Positions 52,009-60,754 of a DNA stretch of 64,000 nucleotides are shown here, piece by piece. A program made the position numbers and the translations under genes. The notes beneath the pieces are model-generated. The model ran no database searches. It saw nothing but the letters and a program-made list of their open reading frames with translations, and had not been told where the DNA came from. The stretch is from Anaerovibrio sp. JC8. Its GTDB lineage: Bacteria > Bacillota > Negativicutes > Selenomonadales > Selenomonadaceae. The stretch is from the NCBI RefSeq assembly GCF_002100115.1, contig NZ_ANBM01000006.1:1-64000 (forward strand). Reading direction: 5' to 3'. Position 1 is the stretch's first letter, and each line of letters starts with the position of its first letter.

Positions 52009-52148
52009 AGTCTCATTTAGTCTCATTCATACATGAGATTTAATGAGACTAATTTGATACTATAATGAGACTCTTCTATAAAAACATAGTAATTCTGCGT
52101 TTGAACGTACATTTTCCAATATAGTAAAAATGAGACTGAGATGAGACT
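52009..52148. repeat. Cluster of ATGAGACT octamers
   Basis: ATGAGACT or its complement AGTCTCAT occurs at 52009-52016, 52019-52026, 52043-52050, 52065-52072, 52130-52137 and 52141-52148, plus the near copy ATGAGATT at 52033-52040. TTAGTCTCAT (52017-52026) and ATGAGACTAA (52043-52052) also form a 10-bp stem. The cluster lies between the end of the AlbA_2 gene and the radical SAM gene. It looks like an operator array or iterons; its use is unknown. Confidence 0.75.
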
Positions 52149-52153
52149 CACCA

Positions 52154-53536
52154 TTATAGTTTCCACACAGATTTATTTTTATCATAAGAAGCACCTGTAA
52201 TTTTCTTTATTTTGGCATAATCTCTAAATACAGTAGCCCTTGAAATATCAAACTCGGCCATCACCTGTTCTACCGTTAAATGTTTATTTTCACAAATCAA
52301 ATAATAAATAGCCTGCTCTCTTGCTGACAGTGTCTTTTGATTGGCTGCTTCCTTAGCAGCTTCTTTATTCAGTGGGATTGTAATCTTAAAAACATCATCT
52401 TCAAACAGCTCTGGTTTACCGCCATCCGAAAAAATTGGTGTATACTTGTATAAATTAATTACCCCCGAACCAATTGTATCAGTTCGTCCTATATTAGCAA
52501 AGAAACGCTGAATAATAGGATTTTTAGGATAAGGCTGAAATTCATCCTGCATTATATTGCCATGCCGTCTCGGAATGCACCAATTTTCAGTTTTAAGCCA
52601 ATCCTTTTCAATAATCACCTTTGCCGGATAGGCACTGGAATAGTCTCGATGAACAAGAATATTGCCTATTACCTCTCTGGATATTAGGTCCCTAACGCTT
52701 GTATTAACATTATTTATCAAATGAAACTTATCTGAGGTATGCTTAGCAACAAATTCCATCAAAAGGTCATAAGCTTCTATAAGGTTGGTTGTAACCAGCA
52801 GTCGGTCATCATAACGTTCCATATTTTCAACTCTATAAAGAGCATCCGTCACATATCCAGGACAGCAGGAACTAATTACTTCATCCTTTCCTAAAAGCAA
52901 AACCGCAGCAAGATTGTATCCTTCCATCCCTGAAGAAAAGTCTTTCTCCCATAATCCTGCACTTTTTAGCAAATCTTCATCGTTTAGTTCAAGCCAAGGA
53001 TGATCCGGCTTTTTACTCTTTGCTAAATTTCTTATTTTTTCAAGCAAATCCATTCTTAACTCTGCAGTTGTTATATACGGAAAAATCTTTCTTTCTACGT
53101 AGGTATTACTTTTCCTATTGTACAAATTCTGTAACTGAATAGGCGAATCCGTTATGTCCATATCACCATCTTCATTACGGTCATAAATCCTGTTTGCACA
53201 TTTCTCGACAGTTGATGTAGGCGGTACATAAACCCATAAAAGAGTCATTCCATAATACTCAATCTCTTCAATAGACAAATACAATGTAGGATACATCTTA
53301 TCTGGATTATTAAGCTGATTAACAAAGTTCTTCTTCATATCCTTAATCAGCTTTTTGTTAATACCTATTGGCTTTCCACTATCATCAACACCTAGAATAA
53401 TATATCCACCATACCTATTAGAAAATGAACACACTGTTTCATAAACATCATCTCGTATCCCATTCTGGCAAGCCTTATATTCTACTGTAATTTTCTCATC
53501 TTTCGTGAGAAGCTCTCTCATTTTTTCACTTGTCAT
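52154..53536 (-). CDS. AlbA_2/Schlafen-like DNA-binding protein with ATPase-like and HTH domains
   Basis: 460 residues. ATG 53536 (MTSEKMREL) has GGAG eleven bases upstream; the GTG at 53557 overlaps it. The N-terminal AlbA_2 domain reads VEYKACQNGIRDDVYETVCSF and GGYIILGVDDSGKPIGI (quoted in part). The middle has REVIGNILVHRDYS of the RecG-like/HATPase_4 C-terminal domain. The last 60 residues form a winged HTH with EFDISRATVFRDYAKI. Such proteins occur as regulators or effectors in defence loci. It follows the HEPN gene by 55 bases, third gene of an AT-rich operon. Confidence 0.85.
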   Translation of the reverse strand: MTSEKMRELLTKDEKITVEYKACQNGIRDDVYETVCSFSNRYGGYIILGVDDSGKPIGINKKLIKDMKKNFVNQLNNPDKMYPTLYLSIEEIEYYGMTLLWVYVPPTSTVEKCANRIYDRNEDGDMDITDSPIQLQNLYNRKSNTYVERKIFPYITTAELRMDLLEKIRNLAKSKKPDHPWLELNDEDLLKSAGLWEKDFSSGMEGYNLAAVLLLGKDEVISSCCPGYVTDALYRVENMERYDDRLLVTTNLIEAYDLLMEFVAKHTSDKFHLINNVNTSVRDLISREVIGNILVHRDYSSAYPAKVIIEKDWLKTENWCIPRRHGNIMQDEFQPYPKNPIIQRFFANIGRTDTIGSGVINLYKYTPIFSDGGKPELFEDDVFKITIPLNKEAAKEAANQKTLSAREQAIYYLICENKHLTVEQVMAEFDISRATVFRDYAKIKKITGASYDKNKSVWKL

Positions 53537-53591
53537 TAATAAACTAGCTCCTTCCACGTTTTTTATAATTACAGGATACTTTTTCTTTCAT

Positions 53592-54161
53592 CTACAAGGT
53601 ATCTTGAAACTCCCTTATTTCGTTTAATATACGTACAATTTTTTCTTTTTCTGTATTAAAATCTAGAATTTTCTTAGTACGTGAAGATGAACTATGAGCC
53701 ACTTCGCCTCTTTGTGAACCAAGCGAATCTAATTCATTCAAAAAAGCTTGATCAAAAATTTCCATATCATATCCTAATGGTTTATAAAGTTTCTTTAAAT
53801 CTTTTTGCTTGATTCCATGATTTCCGTCAATATTATGTTTGTAATCAGAAATTACTTTCATTGCTTTTGTTTCAATAGAGTCATTAGTCTCTATTGGTTT
53901 AGTTTCTAAAAATAAAGCTGCCAGATTTTTGTTAGCTATATTTGAGCTAAGCCATTCTTCTTTTCCTTTTTCTAAAAGATTACGTGCAATTTGCTCAATA
54001 TAATCCTCAAATTCTGCATGACACAAAACAATCATGGCTCGCACCATATCTTGTTCTTTCGGTGTTGGCATGCTCGTCGGTTCCTGCTCAAAATAAAAAT
54101 TACTTATTATCTCATTAATTCTTTTTTCTAAAACTTCATATGATTCTGATCTATCATCCAT
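53592..54161 (-). CDS. HEPN-domain protein, candidate RNase
   Basis: 189 residues, helical. The C-terminal part has LGSQRGEVAHSS near residue 153, the HEPN catalytic Rx4H motif (R-G-E-V-A-H). The N-terminal helices contain AMIVLCHAEFEDYIEQIA, where many HEPN proteins carry a conserved acidic residue. The family resembles RiboL-PSP/MAE_28990-type HEPN proteins, which act as RNases in toxin and defence systems. It starts 2 bases after the DUF262 stop, so the two are coupled. AT-rich codon use differs from flanking core genes. Confidence 0.75.
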   Translation of the reverse strand: MDDRSESYEVLEKRINEIISNFYFEQEPTSMPTPKEQDMVRAMIVLCHAEFEDYIEQIARNLLEKGKEEWLSSNIANKNLAALFLETKPIETNDSIETKAMKVISDYKHNIDGNHGIKQKDLKKLYKPLGYDMEIFDQAFLNELDSLGSQRGEVAHSSSSRTKKILDFNTEKEKIVRILNEIREFQDTL

Positions 54162-54163
54162 AA

Positions 54164-55372
54164 TTATTCGCTCACCTCAATAGCAGAACCATTATTTTTA
54201 AATTTTTGAAGTTTTCCAATCTCTTTATTCGAGTCAATTTCCATAAGCAAATCAGCAAACTGATTAAACCTTCCAACCACTTTTTCCGTCATTTTAGGAT
54301 AGCTTTCAATTGTTTGTATAAATTCTTGCTTGTCATTAAGTTCAATGAACTTTTTAGTAAATATATCACAATCTTTTTTTATCCTATCTCTAATAATTGG
54401 ATTGGAAAAATAGAAAGAAAACAATTCGAATATGCACCTATTAAAGGATCTAGATGATTCTCCATTCGAATATCTACCAAAAGGATGTTTTTCGAACAAC
54501 TCATAGGCAAATTTAATTGCTTCTTCTAATTGTGTAAAATCATTCTTAATACTATCTTTCTTTTCGTTCCATGTACGATTTAGTTTTTCACAAGTAGAAT
54601 CCATAAATTCTTTTAAATTACCTTTATACTCCAAAATATAGTACTTAAACGCAAAGTATCGTAAAGCCAATTCAACATCTCGCATTCGTTTATCTGGCTG
54701 TTTATTACCTAACATTTTTCTAATGTATTCACTGTCAGCTGAAGCATTATCAAGATAATTGAGAAATTCTCCTGGTTTTAAAGCTTGTCTCAACTCCTGT
54801 GGTGATAATTTTTTGCTTCCTGTATTAAGTCTTAAAAATACAGTATACAAAAAATCCTCATCTGGCCAATTTTTGATCACTACAGTTCGTATTGTTACAT
54901 TTTCTATGTTTGAAAGATATCGTTCTGGTATATCAGAATATTTCTTTTTATTCAAAGAATCTAATATTTCCAGCCCCTGCAACGAAAGAATTTCATAATC
55001 CTTACCATTCAATTCATTTTTTATAGAATCACAGCCAGAAAAAAACTGCATAATACTGAGTAGGCGTTGTTTTCCATCAATTACAATATAATGATTTCTA
55101 TTTTTCCTATCTTCTGCTAAAACAATTGGAGGCACAGGTATACCCAACATTAAAGATTCAATCAATTTGCTTTTCTCTTTTTTAGTCCATGCATCTCGTC
55201 TTTGAAAATTTGGATTCAAATCGATATTTCCCTTTGCCGTTTGACGCGCAATAGTTTCCGCTGTCCAATCCGTTCCCCATACAACAGCATTTGAGAAATC
55301 GACTTCCTTCGCAGCCTGATCCTCTTCATCTTCTTCCATTACTTCATCGATTAGTATTTCTTTTTCATCCAT
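54164..55372 (-). CDS. DUF262 (ParB-like) protein
   Basis: 402 residues. A highly acidic N-terminal 25 residues precede the DUF262 domain. Its motifs are NPNFQRRDAWT near residue 54, with the Q-R-R-x-x-W core, and VIDGKQRLLSIMQF near residue 100. DUF262 is a ParB/sulfiredoxin-like fold that in GmrS and SspE-type proteins binds and hydrolyses nucleotides and senses DNA modification. There is no DUF1524 HNH domain, which GmrSD proteins have; the HEPN protein may supply the nuclease instead. It opens the three-gene operon. Confidence 0.85.
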   Translation of the reverse strand: MDEKEILIDEVMEEDEEDQAAKEVDFSNAVVWGTDWTAETIARQTAKGNIDLNPNFQRRDAWTKKEKSKLIESLMLGIPVPPIVLAEDRKNRNHYIVIDGKQRLLSIMQFFSGCDSIKNELNGKDYEILSLQGLEILDSLNKKKYSDIPERYLSNIENVTIRTVVIKNWPDEDFLYTVFLRLNTGSKKLSPQELRQALKPGEFLNYLDNASADSEYIRKMLGNKQPDKRMRDVELALRYFAFKYYILEYKGNLKEFMDSTCEKLNRTWNEKKDSIKNDFTQLEEAIKFAYELFEKHPFGRYSNGESSRSFNRCIFELFSFYFSNPIIRDRIKKDCDIFTKKFIELNDKQEFIQTIESYPKMTEKVVGRFNQFADLLMEIDSNKEIGKLQKFKNNGSAIEVSE

Positions 55373-55722
55373 ATTCTCACCTCAAAATTGCTTAGCCTTA
55401 TTCTCTATGAATAATTAGGTCTATTCTTCTCTTAAATCTTGCTTACTACTTTCTGCCAGCATAATCCATAATTTTAAGCTATTTTTCATTCTTGACCCTA
55501 TTTTTATGATATTCATTAAACCATTAACACCTCCATTATAACACGAAACCATGAGATAATAGGCCTTCGAAATCAAAAGATTACATAGAAATTGCCCCAG
55601 CTGAGTACAATCGATAAAAGTGCAAGTCCCCTATGATGATACATCATAGGGGACTTTTATGGATGAATACAGACCTCACATCTTTCAATCACCATTCACC
55701 TTACCAAAACATTCTCTCAGCT
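55373..55722. other. AT-rich gap between the two defence-type operons
   Basis: No gene is seen in these 350 bases. GAGGTGAGAAT before 55372 is the ribosome binding site of the DUF262 gene. TATAAT on the minus strand at 55535-55540 is a possible -10 for that operon; no good -35 was found. A strong hairpin lies at 55624-55656, listed separately. Confidence 0.6.
55624..55660 (+). terminator. Strong hairpin with plus-strand T run
   Basis: AAGTCCCCTATGATG (55624-55638) pairs perfectly with CATCATAGGGGACTT (55642-55656) around ATA, followed by TTTTA on the plus strand. No plus-strand gene precedes it; on the minus strand no T run follows the stem directly. Confidence 0.8.
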
Positions 55723-56331
55723 TTAAATATTATTTTTCCTCATGATAATGTTGAGCCATTGTTCATTTTCCCTACCAACTCGCACATCACCAGTTTGCCA
55801 TTCATCAATAATCTCAAGTTCATTATATTCTTCCAATAATGCAGCTAGTGACTCCGCCGTCATATCAGTAAAATATCTACCATTTCTCTGGCCTTCAAAA
55901 TTACCATATTTAAAAGATGTATAAAAAATGCCGCCACATTTAAGCGCAACAACAATTCTTCTTAACACATCTTTAAGCTCTGCAAGTGGTAAATGAAGAA
56001 TAGAGGCACAGGCCCAAATCCCATCATATTTTTCACGCTCTGAAAGTTCATTAAACAAGTGATGCTTCACCTGGATACCAGCATATCGACTTGCTATGCT
56101 GCATAACTCCGGTGAACCATCCCAAGCCTCAACCATAAGCCCCACCTCAACAAATGCCTTTGTATCACGCCCAGCACCACAACCAAAATCTAAAACGACT
56201 CCCTTGGCTGGCAGCTTTTCAATAAATTTATTTCGTATTTCAGAAAAGTCCACTTTCTGAGTTTGTGTTGCAAATTCATCAGCATTATCAGCATAATAAT
56301 CCAATGTTTTCAATACTGCTTCTTGTATCAC
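55723..56331 (-). CDS. Class I SAM-dependent methyltransferase
   Basis: 202 residues. Motif I is VVLDFGCGAGRDTKAF near residues 40-55 and the acidic residue after strand 2 is in VEAWDGSPE. CASILHLP and GGIFYTSFKYG follow as motifs IV-VI. No DNA-methylase NPPY motif is seen, so a small-molecule, tRNA or protein substrate is more likely than DNA. It begins 17 bases after the helicase gene and is its operon partner. Confidence 0.85.
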   Translation of the reverse strand: MIQEAVLKTLDYYADNADEFATQTQKVDFSEIRNKFIEKLPAKGVVLDFGCGAGRDTKAFVEVGLMVEAWDGSPELCSIASRYAGIQVKHHLFNELSEREKYDGIWACASILHLPLAELKDVLRRIVVALKCGGIFYTSFKYGNFEGQRNGRYFTDMTAESLAALLEEYNELEIIDEWQTGDVRVGRENEQWLNIIMRKNNI

Positions 56332-56348
56332 TGAACCAACTCCTAGTT

Positions 56349-58859
56349 TTATTCTGACAAATTATCTTTATTTTTATATCTCCGCCAATAATAATCCTGC
56401 ACTCTATAGGCAAGAATGTCCTTTACATGCTCATATATACCTGACATAGAAAGAATTTCTTTGACTCTATCATCAAATTCCAAAAAATTCTCGTCAGTAA
56501 CAGGCTGATCCTTTACGTAGCCAGCCCCAGAATTCTTTAAAAATTTTATAGGCATTTCTATGATTTTCCTAGTATGCCATCTATCATCCAAATTCAAATA
56601 ATCAGTATATGACGCCACATCACTTAAATCTCGCCAATTACGATTATATCCGAAAAAGGACTTCCAGCGAAGTAAAACTTCTTCCTTTGACACAGATTCT
56701 TTTATCCGTCCATTATCAAGAAATGACTCCAAGACTGGCATTTTATACACCTTTGTCATATTGGTATTTTCCAGCCAATTAATAAATTCCCTGCCATAAC
56801 ATTTGATAATATCATTCTCCTCAGAAGTAAGACAGTCGTGTCTATTTAAAAATCCAAGGTAATCTTTAAATGGATTTATCTTTGGCTTGCTCATACAAAT
56901 AGAATATATTTCACCGCTCATTTGATTAAACAATTCCAACCTGGTAGGATGCCTACCACCTAGTTCAGTACAAATACGTTGAAATTCTTCATCTACAATT
57001 GCAGCATAATTCTGTTTTTTACTTTTAAGTTTTTCAAGAAGATCGATAAGCCGAACGTCAAAGTCCACAAAACAATTATCAGGATATGGCGTTTCTCCAG
57101 ACACATGGTAACCACTATCTTTTTTAGTATCCCTTCCATATTGATAATCACTCGTCAAATATGTTTGCACTCTATCAGCATTGATATAATTTCCTATAAA
57201 GTCCAATACCACAAGATAATCTTTTCCATGATATTGTCTAAGCCCACGCCCCAACTGCTGCAGGAACACCACCGGTGACTCAGTTGGCCGGAGAAACATC
57301 ACCAAATCAAGGCCCTTTATATCAACACCTTCGTTGAACATATCTACTGAAAAAATGATTTCAAGCTGACCTCGTTTCAATTCCTCCAGCGCTGTATCTC
57401 TTTCCTTTGCATATGCTCCTTTTTCACCACTGTAAACAGCTGCAGCATTTACTCCATTTTCACAAAAATATTGTGCCATAGCCTCAGCATGTTCCCGGGA
57501 GCAACAAAATCCTAATGCTTGCCTACGGGCAAATTTACGATAATTTTCCATTATAAGCGTATTACGGGAACCATTATCTAAATAAGCTCTAGTTAGGGAC
57601 TGAATTTGATAATGTCCTGCATTTCTCTCTACATCATTATAATCTGTATCATCATAAATTCCATAATAATGAAATGGCACAAGAAAACCTTTGTTTATTG
57701 CTTCTGCCAAACCAATCTCATACGGAACATTGTAATCACATAACGCAAAAATGTCCCGCCCATCCATTCTTTCAGGCGTAGCAGTCAATCCCAGCAAAAA
57801 TTTCGGCTGAAAATATGACATTATCCTCTGATAATAGTCCGTAACTGCATGATGAAATTCATCAATCACAATATAATCAAATGCATCCCTTTCAAAATAT
57901 TCTGGTGCAAGATATTTTTCTTGCCCCAATGTAGCCACTGACGCAAAAATCAAGTCGCTGGATGTGTCTTTAAGACTACCCATAAAATAACCTCTGGTCT
58001 TTTCGCTATGGACATGGCCAAAAGATTCTACTGCCTGATGTAATATTTCTTCTCTATGCGCTATAAAAAGCACCCGCTTAAATTCTCTTGAATCAAATGC
58101 GGCTAAATAGGTTTTTCCGATGCCTGTTGCTGCTTGAACTAAGCCCTTGCAACCGCCATCCTGCCGCAATTTTTGAAGTGCATAAAGTGCTTCTATCTGT
58201 GCTCCCCTGGGTTCATATAACGGTATTATGGTATTGCCCTCATGTTCAAAACGCTTGAAATCCTGATAAATAGCTGGTTTATGCCAGCTTTTTGAATATT
58301 GAAGCAATCTTTCATCGTCCAATTCATAGCTGTGCTCATTCCACAATTCTTGAAATGTGTCCTTAAACTTTTTGAAATTTTCCGGCTCAACATCACTTCT
58401 AAAATTATAGTTCCACTCTATTCCGTTAGTAAGAGCCGAACGGGAAATGTTTGAGCTACCCACAAAAATTATACAGCAATCATCAAATTCAAACATATAG
58501 GCTTTAGGATGGAAGGAGCGAGTATTATCATCATACATGCGAAGCTCCACGTAATCTCCTAATTTTTGCTTAACAATATAAAGGGCCTCCGGCTGGGTAA
58601 TATTTAAATACCGCCCTGTAAGAATCCTAATATTTACGCCGCGCTCAGTTGCCTTTTTTAAATCATCAATTATCAACTTTATACCCGATGTCATAAGAAA
58701 TGATACAACTATATCAATTTTATTGGCATTTCTGATACACATCTTTAACTGATATAGGAGCTGATTACCCACTCCATCTGCTCCTGTACTTACATTTGAA
58801 TATGTTACCTCGGCTGCTTCTTTGACCAGATATGTTTCTGTTGTAAGCATTTTACCCAT
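56349..58859 (-). CDS. PLD-nuclease-like and DEAD/DEAH helicase fusion
   Basis: 836 residues. ATG 58859 (MGKMLTTET) has GGTGAG upstream; the frame opens at 58895. The N-terminal phospholipase-D-like domain holds one HxK motif, HPKAYMFEFDD then GSSNISRSAL (about 113-140). The helicase follows: ATGIGKTYLA (Walker A, about 245), VIDEFHHAV (DEFH box, about 335), LTATPERMDG, and QQLGRGLRQ with VDMFNEGVDIKG in the second RecA lobe. A C-terminal domain of about 230 residues is not recognised. PLD-helicase fusions occur in defence and repair loci; single PLD motifs act as dimers. Confidence 0.9.
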   Translation of the reverse strand: MGKMLTTETYLVKEAAEVTYSNVSTGADGVGNQLLYQLKMCIRNANKIDIVVSFLMTSGIKLIIDDLKKATERGVNIRILTGRYLNITQPEALYIVKQKLGDYVELRMYDDNTRSFHPKAYMFEFDDCCIIFVGSSNISRSALTNGIEWNYNFRSDVEPENFKKFKDTFQELWNEHSYELDDERLLQYSKSWHKPAIYQDFKRFEHEGNTIIPLYEPRGAQIEALYALQKLRQDGGCKGLVQAATGIGKTYLAAFDSREFKRVLFIAHREEILHQAVESFGHVHSEKTRGYFMGSLKDTSSDLIFASVATLGQEKYLAPEYFERDAFDYIVIDEFHHAVTDYYQRIMSYFQPKFLLGLTATPERMDGRDIFALCDYNVPYEIGLAEAINKGFLVPFHYYGIYDDTDYNDVERNAGHYQIQSLTRAYLDNGSRNTLIMENYRKFARRQALGFCCSREHAEAMAQYFCENGVNAAAVYSGEKGAYAKERDTALEELKRGQLEIIFSVDMFNEGVDIKGLDLVMFLRPTESPVVFLQQLGRGLRQYHGKDYLVVLDFIGNYINADRVQTYLTSDYQYGRDTKKDSGYHVSGETPYPDNCFVDFDVRLIDLLEKLKSKKQNYAAIVDEEFQRICTELGGRHPTRLELFNQMSGEIYSICMSKPKINPFKDYLGFLNRHDCLTSEENDIIKCYGREFINWLENTNMTKVYKMPVLESFLDNGRIKESVSKEEVLLRWKSFFGYNRNWRDLSDVASYTDYLNLDDRWHTRKIIEMPIKFLKNSGAGYVKDQPVTDENFLEFDDRVKEILSMSGIYEHVKDILAYRVQDYYWRRYKNKDNLSE

Positions 58860-58972
58860 GTACTCACCGCCAGCTTTGTAATCATTAAATACCATTACGC
58901 ATTTACTTTTTTGTTATTCTACATAAGATAAAATAAACCTTTAATTAAATGTAATTATAAGATGGATATTTA

Positions 58973-59006
58973 ATAAAAAAAGAAAAGAACGTACGCTAAG
59001 TACGCT
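58973..59006 (-). terminator. Terminator of the LytS-type kinase gene
   Basis: On the minus strand AGCGTAC pairs with GTACGTT (one G-U pair) around a 5-nt loop, followed by a long T-rich tract (complement of 58973-58987). Confidence 0.75.
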
Positions 59007-59058
59007 CTACTTTAAACTATATTACTTAGATATATTTGGAATGATAACAATATTTCTA

Positions 59059-60726
59059 TCATTCTTTTTTCTCCAAAGGAATTTTATAGATGACTTCGGT
59101 GCCTTCCCCCTGCTTGGAGTTAAGCTCCAGAAGTCCCCTGCCGGCATACAGGTTGGCAATGCGCTGGCGGACATTGGACAAGCCAATGCCACCTGTCTTT
59201 TCCTGCATAAGCTTTTCACATTCATTCTCTGTCATGCCAATGCCATTATCAGCCACCCGCACCACCAGCTTATTATTTTCAGCCTTTATGCTGATATCCA
59301 GCTGACAGTCCGCCGGCTTGGAAAACAGCCCATGGAGCAGGGCATTTTCCACTATAGGCTGCAGTGAAAAGGTGGGCAGCAGATAATAGTCTACCGCCGG
59401 GTCCACATCCAAATTCACCGATAAGCGGGAACCGAAACGGACCTTCAATATCTCAATGTACGCCGCCACGCTGGAGAATTCCTCCTCCACCGTCACCTTG
59501 TCCTCATGCTTGGCAAAGCTGAAATGCAGCATATCCGACAGCTCCTCCAGCAGCATCCGGGCCGTGTCCGGCGCCGTGCGGCAGAAGGACATAATGTTGG
59601 ACAGGGTATTGAAAAGAAAATGAGGATTTATCTGGGCCCGCAAGGCCTTTAATTCCGCCCGTTCCGCCAGGGTCTGCTGCTGGTCCAGCTCATGAATGGC
59701 CAACTGGCGGGATAAGAGCTGAGCCAAATCCTTTACCAGCTGCACCTCAGATACTGACAGGCTGTTCTTATGGCTCCGATACAGCTTCAGGGTGCCCACA
59801 GCCTTGTCCTTGGGCATCAAGGGTGCCACCACACCGCATACCAGCGGACAATTTGGCTCCGGACATTGTGCCCCATCCTGAAACACCACAATTTCCCCTG
59901 TGGCAAGGGCTTCCGTGGTGGCCGGGGACAAAATATCATGCCCCGGCATGTGATGATCACTGCCTGCACCAATGAAGGCCAAAATCTTTTTGTCATCGGT
60001 TATGGAAACAGCATCCACCTTGGTCAGCCGATATATCAGCTCCACCACCCGTTGGGCGCTGTCATTGGACAGTCCCGTCCGCAGCCATTTCATGGTCTGC
60101 CCGGCTATGGTCAGTGCCAAATGGGCTGAACGGGCTCCACTCAGCTCGGACTGGAGCTGCATATCCTTTAAAATCATTACAAACAAGGTAGTGCCTACGA
60201 TAGTCACCATAGTAGTAGGAACCGCCGCCGTCCGTTCAAAGGCCAGAGCCGCCTCAAAGGGCTTGGCAAAGGCCAGAGTCAAGCCCTTTTGAATAAGCTC
60301 CGCGGTTAGGGCCATGCCTGCCGCCATACACCAGTCCAAACGATGAAAGCCCACCTTTTGACGGAGCAGACCGGCCAGGATGCCTACCGTAAAGGTAGCC
60401 ACCGCACAGGAGGAAGCCGTAAAGCCCCCCAGACTGTAACGATGCAGGGCACCAACCAGCCCCACACTGGCTCCCACCCAGGGACCGCCGATAATACCAC
60501 CCATAAGGGTTCCCACTATACGGGTACTGGCCAAGGCCCCCTCAATACGGGTGCCGTAATATGATGAAATAATGGATAACAGGGAGAATACTGCCGTAAA
60601 CACCGCCCAGGACTTCCACGTCACCGGCTCCATGGCCATGGTCATGGCCTTGCGGTTGCGGCCCAGCAGATAAGCTACTACCGTGGAAATGCACACATCT
60701 CCCAGCAAATCAAACAATAACTCCAT
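59059..60726 (-). CDS. LytS/BtsS-type sensor histidine kinase
   Basis: 555 residues. The 5TM-LYT domain fills the first 195 residues, with GGIIGGPWVGASVGLVGALHR (quoted in part: GPWVGASVG), as in LytS and the pyruvate sensor BtsS. A GAF-like domain (about 215-345) has Cys in CPEPNCPLVC. The phospho-acceptor His is in INPHFLFNTLSNI, and the ATPase has VADNGIGM and GIGLSNVRQRI. It starts 28 bases after the response regulator, so both are one operon, the last genes downstream of korABC. Confidence 0.93.
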   Translation of the reverse strand: MELLFDLLGDVCISTVVAYLLGRNRKAMTMAMEPVTWKSWAVFTAVFSLLSIISSYYGTRIEGALASTRIVGTLMGGIIGGPWVGASVGLVGALHRYSLGGFTASSCAVATFTVGILAGLLRQKVGFHRLDWCMAAGMALTAELIQKGLTLAFAKPFEAALAFERTAAVPTTMVTIVGTTLFVMILKDMQLQSELSGARSAHLALTIAGQTMKWLRTGLSNDSAQRVVELIYRLTKVDAVSITDDKKILAFIGAGSDHHMPGHDILSPATTEALATGEIVVFQDGAQCPEPNCPLVCGVVAPLMPKDKAVGTLKLYRSHKNSLSVSEVQLVKDLAQLLSRQLAIHELDQQQTLAERAELKALRAQINPHFLFNTLSNIMSFCRTAPDTARMLLEELSDMLHFSFAKHEDKVTVEEEFSSVAAYIEILKVRFGSRLSVNLDVDPAVDYYLLPTFSLQPIVENALLHGLFSKPADCQLDISIKAENNKLVVRVADNGIGMTENECEKLMQEKTGGIGLSNVRQRIANLYAGRGLLELNSKQGEGTEVIYKIPLEKKE

Positions 60727-60754
60727 GCTGTCACTTCCAATCCCTTGGGTGCTT

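Noticed and set aside
52009-52148. CRISPR array
   Set aside because: The repeats are 8 bp, in both orientations and unevenly spaced, with no spacers or cas genes.
55624-55660. Terminator of the methyltransferase operon
   Set aside because: Read on the minus strand, the stem is followed by GCACTTTTA rather than a direct T run, so the fit is much poorer than on the plus strand; kept as an orphan terminator.
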